Positions 48,240 through 59,647 of a DNA stretch of 64,000 bases are shown here, piece by piece; the first letter of the stretch is position 1, and every line of letters starts with the position of its first letter. Below the pieces are notes generated by a model. The model had not been told where the DNA came from and made no database searches. It saw nothing but the letters and a program-made list of their open reading frames with translations. Location of the stretch: assembly GCA_034509735.1 (NCBI GenBank), contig JACGWO010000005.1, forward strand, positions 30,348,479 through 30,412,478. Reading direction: 5' to 3'. Both the position numbers and the translations under genes were made by a program. This stretch comes from Sesamum alatum (Eukaryota > Streptophyta > Magnoliopsida > Lamiales > Pedaliaceae).

Positions 48240-49600
48240 ATCTGTAGAGGCTCACTATGATATGTTCAATGTAGTATTTTTTTTACAAAATATTTTTTAT
48301 AGAGGTCGTATGTCACACCTCCTCTGTAGATTTATGCATGTCATTCTTACATTTACTACATGGACAATGAATTTTCTCCCCACCCATAAAAGCTCTTCCC
48401 TAATTTATAAACTCAGTCACCTCATCTACAAGTTATTTTCTAACACCAACATTACCAGTAGGTTTTTCTTATACATCCATTTCTCAATTATCTCAGCATC
48501 TTTTTCTAAAACCAACAAATATTTATATACATTCATTAACATACATAGATAACAAACTAAGAATTTTAAATTTTAAATGAAAAATATAAATAAACTAGTA
48601 AAAACTTTTGTACTAACCTTAATGTAAATGAGCTAAATGTCCAGACATACATAACTTGTTGCACCAACGTGATCATTAACTATTTAATGCAAAAGATGAT
48701 TAAAATGAGGGTTGAGTAGAAGGAGGGACGAGGAAGAAGTAGTTGTGAACGATTATAAAAATAAATGTGAAGTAGACTAAAAGTCTTCTTGTATTACATT
48801 TTTGCCACAAGCGACGGGATTAAAAATTTCGTTGCAAAATCTGTGGCAAAATATTAAAGTTGAAGTAATGGGTTCTAATTGTCAAGTATGGATTGGAATG
48901 GAAGTAATCCGCTGTAAATGTTGTTGGAAATCTGACGGTTCAATAATTAATGCCTACAACTAAACGTATGAATTGCAACAACTTCATAGGTTTGCAAACA
49001 TATATAGTTGCAAAAATGGACGACAAGTTTGTCACAAAATACCATCCATCTCAAAATTCGTTGCAGAATCATAAAATGAATTTTGGAATATATACAACAA
49101 AAATCATTGCGAGTGTCGTATTATGCAATAAATATTTTCCATTAATTTATGTCATTGCAAAAGTTGTGGTAATATTGCAAAGAATTATGTCCCTGGCAAA
49201 GTGGTAACCTAAAGGTTGTTGAAAAATCCGCGACAAAGAAATTCATCACATTGCAATGACTTATTTCTATTGCAATATCCGTTGCAAAATTTTGCAACAT
49301 AAGTTATATGAAAATGCATTGCAAAAAATGTCAGGAAATCAATCTGTTGCATAATCTGTACAAATTTTCAACAAAAGCTATTTGTGGCAAAATTTTGCGA
49401 CATTCGTAACGACTTCCATCAACAGTGGGTCATCATAAAGTTGACTAAATTTTATAACGGGTTATCTATCGCAAAAGTATGTCGTTTGTTTTGCCATGAA
49501 ATTTGCCATGAAAATTCAAAAAATTAAAAACCCGTTGCCAAACTATAGGAAATTTGCAACGGAATTTTTGTTGCTATATGCCCTTTTTTGTAATGAAATT
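48240..49600 (-). pseudogene. CACTA element remnant with TNPD N-terminus
   Basis: The minus strand near 48395-48310 reads 'GEKIHCPCSKCKNDMHKSTE', the Transposase-associated domain of TNPD proteins, with stops on both sides. From 48800 to 49600 the DNA is full of GTTGCAAAAT/TTTGCAACG repeats, like a CACTA subterminal region. It ends in a CATTACAAAAAAGGGC terminus (minus strand) near 49592, a mutated CACTA end. The opposite end was not found. Confidence 0.6.
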
Positions 49601-50403
49601 AAATTGACATGGCTATTAGTTTAGCTATTCACGTTAACGGTGGCCTCACGTGAAATGCACGTGAGGCCAGTTTGGGAGGAAAAAATGGCCCTTTTCCTGC
49701 TTATATGACCGGTAGTTGATTTTGTAGGTTTTTTTATGATTTTCCTTGATTTTGGTGCATTTTTTGCTTGAAAAAAAAATGATTTTTTCCTGATTTTTGG
49801 CCAAAACTAGAAGATGGTTGAGATTATAAATTACAGATTGTGTTTTATTTATTTCAAATATCCTGATAGATTGCAATTATATATTTCTATCCAAATTGTT
49901 AGGTTGCTCTCATTTTTATCCAGCCAAAATCCACCAAAATCAGGAAAAAATTATCAAAATGCCTAAAGATATGAAAAATGGTTATTTCCTCATTTATAGA
50001 ACCAACCGCCGATCATATAAGTGAGAAAAAAGGGACAATGCATGTTTCCTCCCAAAGACGCCGTTAACTTGGGCGGCAACTAATGGGTAGACCAATTTTG
50101 CAAAAATATGAAAAATTTATAGCCCAAAACCAATAATGCAGAACTTGAGGAACCAAAATCGAATTAAGTATTAAGTACTCAACAAAATAGGGATTCATGC
50201 TTAGTAACCATAAAGTGATTTATAAAAAATGAGCTGATCATGTTGAAATTTCATAATTTTATAGAAACAAGTTAATGTTTTTCCAAAAAAAAAAAAACAA
50301 AACAAATGAAAGTCTACAAATAAAAGCACAAATATATTTCATTAAAATTGCTTAAAAATTTCAGAATCGTTGAATCTCTTGCTATTTTTCTTACAATAAG
50401 ACA
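49601..50403. other. Spacer with palindromic repeat
   Basis: 49640-50080 is an inverted-repeat-like segment ('CCTGCTTATATGACCGG' mirrored by 'CCGATCATATAAGTGAG'). No gene is supported. Confidence 0.4.
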
Positions 50404-50412
50404 TTAATATAA

Positions 50413-50826
50413 GAGTAAATTACAGCCACATTCCCTGAGGTTTGCCATAATTACAAATACCTCCTCATTGTTTGAAATACCCTCTGAGGTTTGTAATTTT
50501 TAACCAAAGGTCTGAAATTGACCATTTTGCCCTTGAATTTTTTTATTAAGATTGTAGAAAAATCAGTTGAGGCAAATTGCATTATTGCTTATCTGTGTAA
50601 ATAATTTAAAAAACCTCTTCCTGCGCAAGTCCAAAAAAATTTAAGAATTAAATAAAAAATTAATCAGTGCATAAGGGCGTTTTGGTCAGTTCACCCATAA
50701 ATATGGATGGAAATATGTTATTTGTTAGACGATTACAAATTTCAAGAGAATATTTGTAATTTTTCAAACAACGAGGAGGTATTTATAATTTTGTCAAACC
50801 TCAGGGGAGGTAGCTGTAATCTACCC
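50413..50826. mobile_element. MITE, Mutator-type, family 1 copy 4
   Basis: 414 bp with a perfect 9-bp duplication TTAATATAA at 50404-50412 and 50827-50835. It ends only 17 bp from the Harbinger element on its right. Confidence 0.85.
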
Positions 50827-51477
50827 TTAATATAATATCATAGGGCCATGTTTACTAGGTCATATTGTATTAACATCTATTATAGTACAACCATACTATA
50901 TGATGTATTATTCTTTACAAAATAATATGATATTCTGTTTACTATGTACAGGTTATACGGGCACTTTACCTCATATTAAAACAGTCAGACATTTACTATC
51001 CGCTACTACAATACAATCCGCCCGGGTCAATTACCAATTTGCCCTCATCTGACGTCCCCATCACATGGCTCACGTCAGCAATAATGATGCCCTCATAAAT
51101 GCCAAATCTCCTCACACAAGCAAGGCATCTTGCTTGTGTGAGGAGCATTTACTAACTCGGATATGCACAATCCAAGTTAGTAAATGCCTTTCACCATCAA
51201 ATCCCCTCGAATGGCGCGCCCAGCTACCGCTTTGTCGAGCCCTATTTCCAAATTGCTAAAATTCCCGCGCTGGTTTGCTCCTCCTCATGGGGAAAGCCCT
51301 CTATTCCAGGTATTTGGTGGAGAAAGTACAAGCTCCTCACAAATGCATGGTAGATTCGCCTGTTTTGTTTGCCTCCAAAAGTGTGTCTCCTTTTCCAATG
51401 TAGTTCCCTCATTAATGCGCAAGAATGTCCTGAAGTTGGGCTTATAAATACATGTCCATCCCTGTCTTTGCTCAGAC

Positions 51478-52720
51478 ATGCACTACTTGAGGAAAACTTC
51501 AACTTGTAGCTCAGTTTCTGTTTTCCTTTCTCTTATCCACGCGACAACAGTGAGCATGTGGCCAAACGGAGTTTACTTTCAGTCCCAGATATTCTACTGT
51601 AGCCGATGGACCCGTGAGATGGATCAGACCTTCGTCGACTGCTTGGTTGAGCACAGCAGGTCCGGGTTATTTCACCCAGACCGGCCAAGCATTCATGCCG
51701 TCATGTGTTCTTTGTACGACGTCAACAAGACGTATGGAACGAAGGTGGTGTATGAGTGGGCACAAAACCGTGTTGAACACCTTCGAGAGCGATACAACCT
51801 GTTCCGTTGGGTGGTTAACACTGAGGGAATCATTTGGAACGCACGGCTAGGGCTTGTCACCGGACCAGATCATGTCTGGCAGACGCTATGTAGGGTATGT
51901 ATGGTCTTGGACCCTAGCTTGACGTTGTATTTTGTTTATCTATATCATCGGTTTAACATTTGCCTACTTTAACATGAACATATTACGATGCATGTCCCTG
52001 ACAATCTATGAAACTTCGATCACACAGCAAAACAAGCGTGCCAAGTGCTATTACAATGCTTATGAGGACCTATGGGAGCAACTTTGCATACTGTTTGACC
52101 CTCGTCCGATAGACCAAAATGAAGTTATTGATGCCGATTGTTTCGATCTAAACGTGGCCGCACCTCAAGAGGGTTGGGTGCTCCGTCCTCCACCGCGACA
52201 CATTGAAGCAGCTGATAACGCACCCAATGCTGAAGATGTCCCTGTGATGGTCCCGGATGAGGCGGGAGCAGCTGAAGTAGCACCTCATGGTCCCAATAAT
52301 GAACCAGTACCTGACGGTCTGCATGCTACACAAGTGCCTGATGCACCACAAGCTGAACCAGCACCTGATGTCGTCGTCAATGAACCAGCACATGGTGCTA
52401 TGCATGCTTTGAAAGCAAGAAGAGTCCTACTGCCTGCACAAGCACATCATTCTCCACAAGCTGAACATGGCCCACATAATGCAGGTACGGCGGTACAAGT
52501 TCCGTACCTAAGTGACAGTTCGTCTGAATCGTCGTCAATGTGGAGGCATTTGCATGAATACTATGGTTCCGACAGCGATGCGGATTCTGTTCTTCCACCA
52601 CCAGGTGTGCCGCTGTGGAAGAGGGCAAAGTATTCACATCATTCCCCTGCTAGTCAGAAATCTGGCGGAGCATCAAGCTCAACAGCGTCGAATCCAACCC
52701 CAGTAAAGAAAAAGGACTGA
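51478..52720 (+). CDS. Harbinger Myb/SANT-like protein 1
   Basis: Two exons: 51478-51894 (donor AGG|GTATGT) and 52028-52720 (acceptor CACACAG|CAA), phase 0, 369 residues. An internal ATG at 51556 may be the true start, since the recognisable domain begins shortly after it. The first exon carries a Myb/SANT-like domain: 'SRWTREMDQTFVDCLVEHS', 'WAQNRVEHLRERYNLF', 'GIIWNARLGLVTGPDHVWQ'; exon 2 completes it with 'AKCYYNAYEDLWEQLCILFD'. The rest is an acidic, Pro/Ala-rich tail with repeated 'PDAPQAEPAPD'-like units and a basic end 'PTPVKKKD'. In this superfamily such proteins partner the transposase by binding terminal DNA. Here it lies in the left part of the element, transcribed towards the centre. 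The role is inferred from the family. Confidence 0.75.
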
Positions 52721-53537
52721 TGTGGTGTTAGGGTATTTTGGGTTGTGGTGTTAGGGTTGCTAGGGTTCATGGGTGGTTGTATTTTATGCACGTATTGTCC
52801 TCTTCAATGTTTGTTTGTGTAATGTTTTATTTCCTCAAGCTTTTCGTAATAGGAAGTAATGTATGTCGTGTTTAGGGTTTATATTGCATGTTTGCAATGT
52901 TGTAGGAGTTGGTCTGGTGTGTGTTAGTAATATGCGTCAGTTAGATTTTATAAGCACGGCATGGGGCATTAGCTCCACATCGTTTTTTCAATGTCCCTTT
53001 TAGTAATAATTTTGATGTTCGTGCAAAGTTGTTTTTGGTTATGATCTCTACATGCAAACCGTATTGACCTACTTCTGAATAATGTGTAGAATACAACTTA
53101 CTTCACACATTTACCAGCAATGGCAGATGTGTTAACCATTTAACTTAAATCGCAGTATTAGATAAATAGCAGTATTATATGCAGATTGATAAGCCAACAA
53201 TAAGCTTAAAATTTAAATGGCGTTTGCTTATTACTGTTAAGAAAACAACAAGTGTGAACGTGTGCATGATTAGCTTCACTTAAGTTATCATATTTATCAG
53301 AGAACCAGGTTTTCCACGAAAAAATGAGTGCCAACTGAACCAAAACTTTGCAGCTGGGCTCCTCAATTGTCGCCTCGGGCAAGTCGAAGAGGCTCATTCA
53401 TCCCCCACCGTCGGATCATCATCATTAGGGGTTGAATCGCGTGCAGTTGAAAAGACAAGGACGCACGAAATGAGGCGTCCTTCCGCCAGAATCTCTGTCC
53501 TCCTCACCCATTTTCATTTCCCCGCAGAACATCAGAG

Positions 53538-54225
53538 ATGGGTAACAAGCGCCGAGCCCCACCGCAGTCAAAATTTTTCTACACAAAAGGGTGGACAAAA
53601 CGTCTCGACGATGCGTACATCGACTCGCTGGTTTTAATGGCACAACGTGGTCACAAACAACTGTCTTTCGAAACCCAGGATTATGATGCGATCTTATTTG
53701 GGAGGCGCGTTGTTAATGGGTTGTCCCATAAAACACAGTACGGGTTCGATTTCTGCAGGGGAAGGTTGGAGCTCTTGCGTTTGAGGTACAAAACATTTGC
53801 CCAGATACTGCGTAGCCCAGATTTCTACTGGAACTCAGAGACGAATCGAGTTTTTGCCCAACTTGATGATTGGAAGCATCTCTGGCGGGTGAATCACTAT
53901 TTTCTATATTATCTTCCGTACTAAAATGATATGTGGCTCTATGTGTGTATTTTCTCTGTTTAATATTGCTCTGGCTCATGTGAAGGATAACAATTTTGCC
54001 AAAGCGTACTGGTGGCGTGGGGAGGGTCAGTGGTGGAGCCTGAGGACTATATTCGAGGATGATAGCGTTCAAACAAACCCGACTGTGAAAAGGTGTCCTT
54101 TTGGCCTTATTGATGATGGAACTCCCGATGATGGCGCTGAGGAAGAAGAGCCCGACTTTCAGTTTCTGGGGTATGAACAATGCAAGGGGAAAGGCAAAAT
54201 GGTGATAAAGATTGAATCTGACTAG
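53538..54225 (+). CDS. Harbinger Myb/SANT-like protein 2
   Basis: Two exons: 53538-53888 (donor CGG|GTGAAT) and 53986-54225 (acceptor GTGAAG|GAT), phase 0, 196 residues. A basic start ('MGNKRRAPPQSK') leads to a Myb/SANT-like fold: 'KGWTKRLDDAYIDSLVLMA', 'YGFDFCRGRLELLRLRYKTF', 'SPDFYWNSETNRVFAQLDDW', then 'KAYWWRGEGQWWSLRTIFED' in exon 2. A short acidic segment (DDGTPDDGAEEEEPD) and a Lys-rich end follow. It shares architecture with protein 1 but is shorter and clearly diverged, so the two are old paralogues rather than a recent duplication. The weak acceptor context makes the splice model moderately certain. Confidence 0.7.
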
Positions 54226-54456
54226 GTCAATGGTTGTGGAGTCTGTCTGCAGGGGGTTTGAGGTTGTTGGGGTGCTGTTTTTTATGAAGGTGCTGTTTTT
54301 TTATGAAGGCTGTAAAAATCGTAATTTTGTGTTCAGTTTTATTGTGCTTTGTTTGGGTATGTTATAAACGATGCTATCTCTGTGCTAGTATGCACGGTTT
54401 AAAAAACAATGCTATTTATGTGTGGCCTATGCACACTTTGTCCATTCTTTGTCGTT

Positions 54457-54660
54457 ATGCTAATGAAACACTTGAATGACCTGTCATTCTATGCACATGC
54501 TAATGAAACACTTGAATGACCTGTCATTCTATCAAATCTGATGCAATTGGACCATAAGCATAGATGCGTGTTAGATGGTCTAATTAGACCACAAGATATG
54601 ATGCAATATTTGGCATAGATGCGTGTTAGACCACAAGATATGATGCAATATTTGGCAAAC
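54457..54660. repeat. Two short tandem duplications
   Basis: A 40-bp unit containing 'TGCTAATGAAACACTTGAAT' occurs at 54457 and 54497. A second duplication with GCATAGATGCGTGTTAGA occurs at 54558 and 54613. They lie in the convergent intergenic gap between the two gene pairs of the Harbinger element. Confidence 0.8.
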
Positions 54661-54781
54661 ACATTTCATTTCAAGTAAACATTGCAAGCATCTGAAGTAA
54701 TTAGACAAATAAAAACTGAAGTTCAAGGTCCTAGACATAGTACTACATTAGTTCACAATCTTTGGCAAGTTAAGACAACTA

Positions 54782-55879
54782 TCAAATTCTTCCATTCAGC
54801 ATCAGTCGTGCCCATTTCTCCCTTGAAGGCTGAGGCAGTGAGAAGAACAACTCCATGTCCTTTGCGCAGTTCACAAGACGTGTTACAAGCACCAGTTGTT
54901 CGTTCTCATCAATCTCTGTCAGTTCACGCACAGCAGCCAATACATTAGAACGCACATCTGGATCCCCAAATTCACCTTCCAGCACTCTGGCGAGTTTTCC
55001 CATTCGCATATTTGCAGAATCGCAGAAAGTCGACACAATGTTAACTAACTGCGGGAGCTCTGACAGTGGGTCTTCCATCCTGCGCTTCCGTGATGAGCCA
55101 TCAGTGCGCTTGGTTGCACTAGACGAATTTCGGGTGGGATCGGCAGTCACGTTGTATGAAAAGGGGATCTCTTCATCAATACCAGCAAATCCAGTATCTG
55201 GATTCCATTCACCAGTGGAGGCATGGCAATCATCATCTGGATCAGCAGCAGGCTGACGTATGACGTGCTCTTCGCGATGAAAATCGGTGCCCCCCTCACC
55301 GTTCGCACGGTCTTTGCCAAATATTTCTCGCCATGCCGGGAAGTGTGGGAATGACTTATAACGCATTGCCTTTGCATTAGGATCAATCTGATATCACAAA
55401 AGCACAGGAAACAAGAGGGGAAAGCCGAATGTTACAATATATAACAATCTCCACATTTCATTGTGGTTAATATGCTAGTCATGTATGGCCAGTACCTTAA
55501 CATATGTGTCCCAAACGTCCTTGTCTTTTTCATCGACCGTCACCATGCATTTCGCCTCATCCCACCCGAATCCACTTTTGGAAAGCATCCCATTGAGTGA
55601 TGAATATTGTCTTTTCCACACCTGTATCTTTGACGTGATATGTGGCTCTGCTTTGATGTCACAATTTGGAACCGCACGTGCCAAATATGCTTCCAATTGG
55701 CTAAGATATCCATTGCGGAAGCCATTATCACACTTCCACCCGCCAGCCACGATACTCTTCAATCCATTTATGAGGGCCTCTTCCTCACGTTGAGACCAGG
55801 TTCGCCTCAGTGCGCCTTTATCTTTATTTGAAGGTCGTCGCCGTTGACGGCTACTCCCCTCATCATCAGGGCAGTTCAT
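54782..55879 (-). CDS. Harbinger Myb/SANT-like protein 3 (ORF1 partner)
   Basis: Two exons: 55496-55879 (donor AAG|GTACTG) and 54782-55387 (acceptor ATCAG|ATT), phase 0, 329 residues. The N-terminus holds a Myb/SANT-like domain (Myb_DNA-bind_3 type): 'RTWSQREEEALINGLKSIV', 'AEPHITSKIQVWKRQYSSLN', 'GFGWDEAKCMVTVDEKDKDV', finished in exon 2 by 'AMRYKSFPHFPAWREIFGKD'. A long polar linker and a helical C-terminal half ('LPQLVNIVSTFCDSANMRMG') follow, as in plant Harbinger ORF1 and L10-interacting MYB-like proteins. It reads in the same direction as, and downstream of, the transposase gene, the classical ORF1/transposase pairing. It probably brings the transposase to the terminal repeats and the nucleus. 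Confidence 0.85.
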
Positions 55880-56186
55880 TGTGCAGCTTCCTTAAGATGA
55901 CTACGACAAGCAACAACAGCCTACAAAAGCATAGTCATGTAAGGTACGGAATAAAAGCTAAACCAATGAAAATTATCGTAGTAATCAGATGATTAACAAA
56001 AAACATGGCAAAGATGGTAACACAATCCATAAACAACAATTATGGTCATAAAGATGGTTATTCCAATCATACGATGGTAATAAAATCCATAAACTTCACA
56101 TTACACGTCAATTAAGGCAATGAAAACAACAATCCATAAACACGTAATACAATCCGTTAACAGCTACACTCAAATGGTGGAAAACA

Positions 56187-57572
56187 TCAATGCTGCGTGC
56201 CACGTTGATGCCATTCAATGTACATTGAAGTTGCCAATTCATCTCTCCATCAGGACCAAGCCGGGTTAGGTTCTATTGTCGAGACAACATCTACACTGTT
56301 ATCACCGGCATTAACTGATGGGAAATCTGAAATCTCGTGCTCAAAGGGATCGTTGGGCATCTCAGATCGGATGAAGTTATGCAGCAGACAACAAGCAAGT
56401 ATAATCCTGTTCTGAATTGTGATGGGATAAAAAGATGGGCTCCTCAAAATTCCCCATCGGACTTTCAAAAGTCCGAAGGTTCGCTCAATTACGTTCCTAG
56501 CGGATGAGTGCCTCAAATTAAACAGTTCCTCCTTGTTTTGGGGGCCAGCCGTGCCGCGATCCCACTCGCGCAGGTGATAACGCACACCTCGATAGGGTGT
56601 CAAGAATCCATCAGCGTTAGAGTAACCGTTATCACACAAGTAATAGTGTCCTGCAACAGAAGTATAATATAATGTTGTCATTGTCTACCATAACTTAATG
56701 TAAATGGCGTGCTATGCTAATGATTATTACCATTGGGGGTTTGTAAGCCGTTCGGCCTAGTCACCGCGTCTCGAAGGACACGACTGTCTGCAGCACTCCC
56801 TTCCCATCCTGTTAGAACGTAGATGAATTGCATATTTGGATTACAGACGCCTAGAACATTCACAGCTATATGCCCTTTCCTGGTTCGATATCGGCCCTTA
56901 TCTTGTTCAGCCACACGCACATCAATGAAGGTTCCATCTAACGCACCAAGACATCCATGCATCCATGATAAGGGCTTAAATGTCGGGTAGATGTATCTAT
57001 ACAAAAATGAGTGACAAGGCATTTTATTGACAGTAATAAAATGGACTTACCTTAAACCATTTCCACCGTGTGTCGGTGCTGTCTTCCGTTATCGGCAGTG
57101 GACGCGCAATAAGGATGTTATGCAACATAATGACAGCGTTCAACACTGAATGGAAGTGCTTGCTTACAGTCCGCCCGGACCTTAAAAAGTCATGCTTGAC
57201 AACACAATTTTTTTTGTGATGGGATATTATGCTAAGGAAGATAGCCACTTGCTCTGGGATAGTAATAAACATGGTGTCTGTTAGGCCCCCCGAGTGTTCT
57301 AGCAAATAACATAGACGCCCGAAAGTGTTACGGTCCATACGGAGGTTCTTAAGACACGTAATGTCGTTGAAAGCAACCAGCCTACTTAGGTGTCTAACTT
57401 GCTCAGGGACTCTAGAGTTAATAGTGTACCGTCGCGCCCTAATGCGTCGTTCCGCCAAAGTGGTACCTTTGACAAAAGCCAGGACGTACACAAATAATGC
57501 CAGAGCAACAGCAACGTCCGCCAGTATATGTTGGACGGCAATCAGAGCACATATTCTGCGTAGTCTCGCCAT
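56187..57572 (-). CDS. PIF/Harbinger transposase (DDE_Tnp_4), TGA near end
   Basis: Three exons on the minus strand: 57051-57572 (donor AAG|GTAAGT), about 56731-56974 (acceptor TTTAAG|CCC, donor ATG|GTAATA) and 56187-56650 (acceptor TTGCAG|GAC). As written, translation stops at TGA 56250-56252, giving 388 residues. Beyond it the same frame continues '[17 protein letters not shown]' to a natural-looking stop at 56187-56189, the normal end of this family. The catalytic triad is visible: D187 in 'CLGALDGTF', D237 in '[12 protein letters not shown]', E311 in '[19 protein letters not shown]'. The N-terminal helical region (DUF8040-like) includes '[16 protein letters not shown]'. The TGA may be a CGA to TGA change; loss of 21 terminal residues may or may not matter. 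The start of exon 2 is the least certain junction. Confidence 0.85.
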
Positions 57573-57589
57573 CTATACAAACACATAAT

Positions 57590-58638
57590 ATTTCATAGCA
57601 TGACCTAAGCTTGATTCATTACCATCGTTTATGGGTGGTTGGGGAAAAACATGCTTATTCAATACAATTTCTGAATATAAATAACAATGGGTCACAATCC
57701 GCGTAGCACATATAATGAATCATTGCGCGTCATAAAACAGACTTAATCGAACGGAAACACTGTGTCACCAAATTGTTAATTTCTAGGGTTTTTTTGGCAC
57801 AATAAATAGGTTGAAAAGCATATATTGAAAATAATCAAATCATGAATGGAATTCACTGAATAAACATATCAAAGAAAATACCCCTAAATAATCGAACGGA
57901 AACATTGCATGTCACAATTTGGGGTAATTTCTAGGGCTTTTCATCACCATAAATCGGTTGAAAAGCATATACTGAAAAACAACCAAATCACTTAATGGAA
58001 TTCACTGAATAAGCATATCAAAGACTATATCCATAAACAATCCTGGGTCGGAACCCATAAACAATGGCTACTCTAAGTCAAAATAAATTACATCATCACC
58101 TGCTCGCAGCTCGTCAACAGGTAACTCTTTAGCTTGTTCCTAAGTACACTTCTATCATGCAAATAAGCACATTGTTAGCACATACAAGGAACAATGGCGG
58201 CGGTGGAGGAAATAAACTGCAATGCATGCGACCTACCTTCAAGCGCAGTTCAAGGAGCTTGAGCCTTGAGGACGTTCAAATGAGGGGCTTCGGTCTCATT
58301 CAAGACTGAAGAAGAGCAGCTCAACTTGGAGTAAATGCCACCTACTTCATGACAGGGCATTTAATGCGGTCCAGTAATTAAAATCAAACTTGAGGGCAAA
58401 GGCGTAATTGTTCATGCTCAGATCAGGGGCGAAATTGGTAGGAAAAGTTAGTGGGGAGTTTGGTGGGCCCCACGTATTGTTAGTATGGGACGAAAATCCC
58501 ATATCTGAATGTGACATTTTATAGACATTAATAGCGGGCCGAGTGCAACAGTAGCGGGCCGGCCCTATAAATAGTAAACAGCTGACTAAGCCATATTAGA
58601 CTGGATAACTAGGCTAATATGGCCTAGTAAACATGGCC
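57590..58638. other. Non-coding right end of the Harbinger element
   Basis: Contains two head-to-tail copies of a ~135-bp unit ('ATCGAACGGAAACA', 'GGTTGAAAAGCATATA') at about 57750-57885 and 57892-58022. This would be the promoter side of the transposase. The terminal 60 bp include 'CCATATTAGACTGGATAAC'. Confidence 0.6.
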
Positions 58639-58641
58639 TAG

Positions 58642-59639
58642 GAGTATAATAACAAATACATCATTAAAAGTTAAGTGTAGAGAGGAAGATATGCTATATA
58701 TTAGATAAATTAAAATATATTAATACCAATTAAATTCATATATATGAAAAAAATAGAAAATTAAACTAAAAAATGTAAAATCAAAACTAGCAGTACAAAT
58801 ACCAGAAAATGATATCTTTTTCATATAATAATATTTCAAAGTGAGAAGTTAAGAATAGAAGAAAGTAACAAATTGTGAGAATTAACAAGTTTAAAATATA
58901 TTAAAAAGTGTCTCATACTGAAATATAATTACCGTAATTAAGACCTCACAATTCAAATATTGATATTATAATATTTTTCACTCATTATTTTTTAATAACA
59001 ATAACTAAAAACTCATTTAGTTGAAAATCATTTAACACCAAAAAATTTTAAAAAACAAAAGACACCCAAAATGTAGTAGTATAAAGAATATAATATAAAG
59101 GATAATATTACAAAAATAAAATATAATAAAAGAAAAAAAAACAATAGACATATATATGAACAATCTTGTTAAATTAAAATTGCTTATGAAAATCCAAAAT
59201 AAGGGAGTACTCTAACTAATCATTAATTTTTCTTTAATAGTGGATAATTATTTGTACACCACAACTTTTATTTCCCATTAATTGGTTTCAACACAAAATC
59301 ATGAAATATAATAATAAGTGAGTACGACATGCAAAATTTTCAACCTTAAGTTACAGGATTAAAATTGTACTTTATTAGGTCATGTGCAAATTACATGCAA
59401 TTTTTCGACCAAATTAATCGGAGAAGGACCAAAAATTTTAAAATTATCAGACTAAATTTCAAAAATCAATTTGTACGGACCAAAAATATCATTTCCCTAA
59501 GTTATAGGGTTTAAAATTGCACTTCTCCCCATTAGGAATACCAATTTTTAACATAATATATATGAATCTGTAATGTACTATAAACCTACTATGCTAATGT
59601 CTTTAAACTATTTACACTTAGAGATGAGCTTCATTAATG
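58642..59639. other. AT-rich spacer
   Basis: No gene. 59300-59520 has inverted 'AAGTTACAGGATTAAAATTG' / 'AAGTTATAGGGTTTAAAATT' arms, probably a worn MITE. Confidence 0.45.
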
Positions 59640-59647
59640 GCAAATTT

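Larger units (their letters stand above)
50844..58638. mobile_element. PIF/Harbinger element with four genes
   Basis: A 7795-bp element flanked by the 3-bp duplication TAG (50841-50843 and 58639-58641). Terminal inverted repeats start GGCCATGTTTACTAGG on both sides and match at 22 of 23 positions. Gene order: two Myb/SANT-like genes on the plus strand (51478-52720, 53538-54225), then a Myb/SANT-like gene and the DDE transposase on the minus strand (54782-55879, 56187-57572). The pairs converge. About 1 kb at the right end is non-coding. TWA-type target, DDE_Tnp_4 transposase and Myb/SANT partner are diagnostic of PIF/Harbinger. Good ends and long open frames suggest a recent insertion. Confidence 0.92.
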
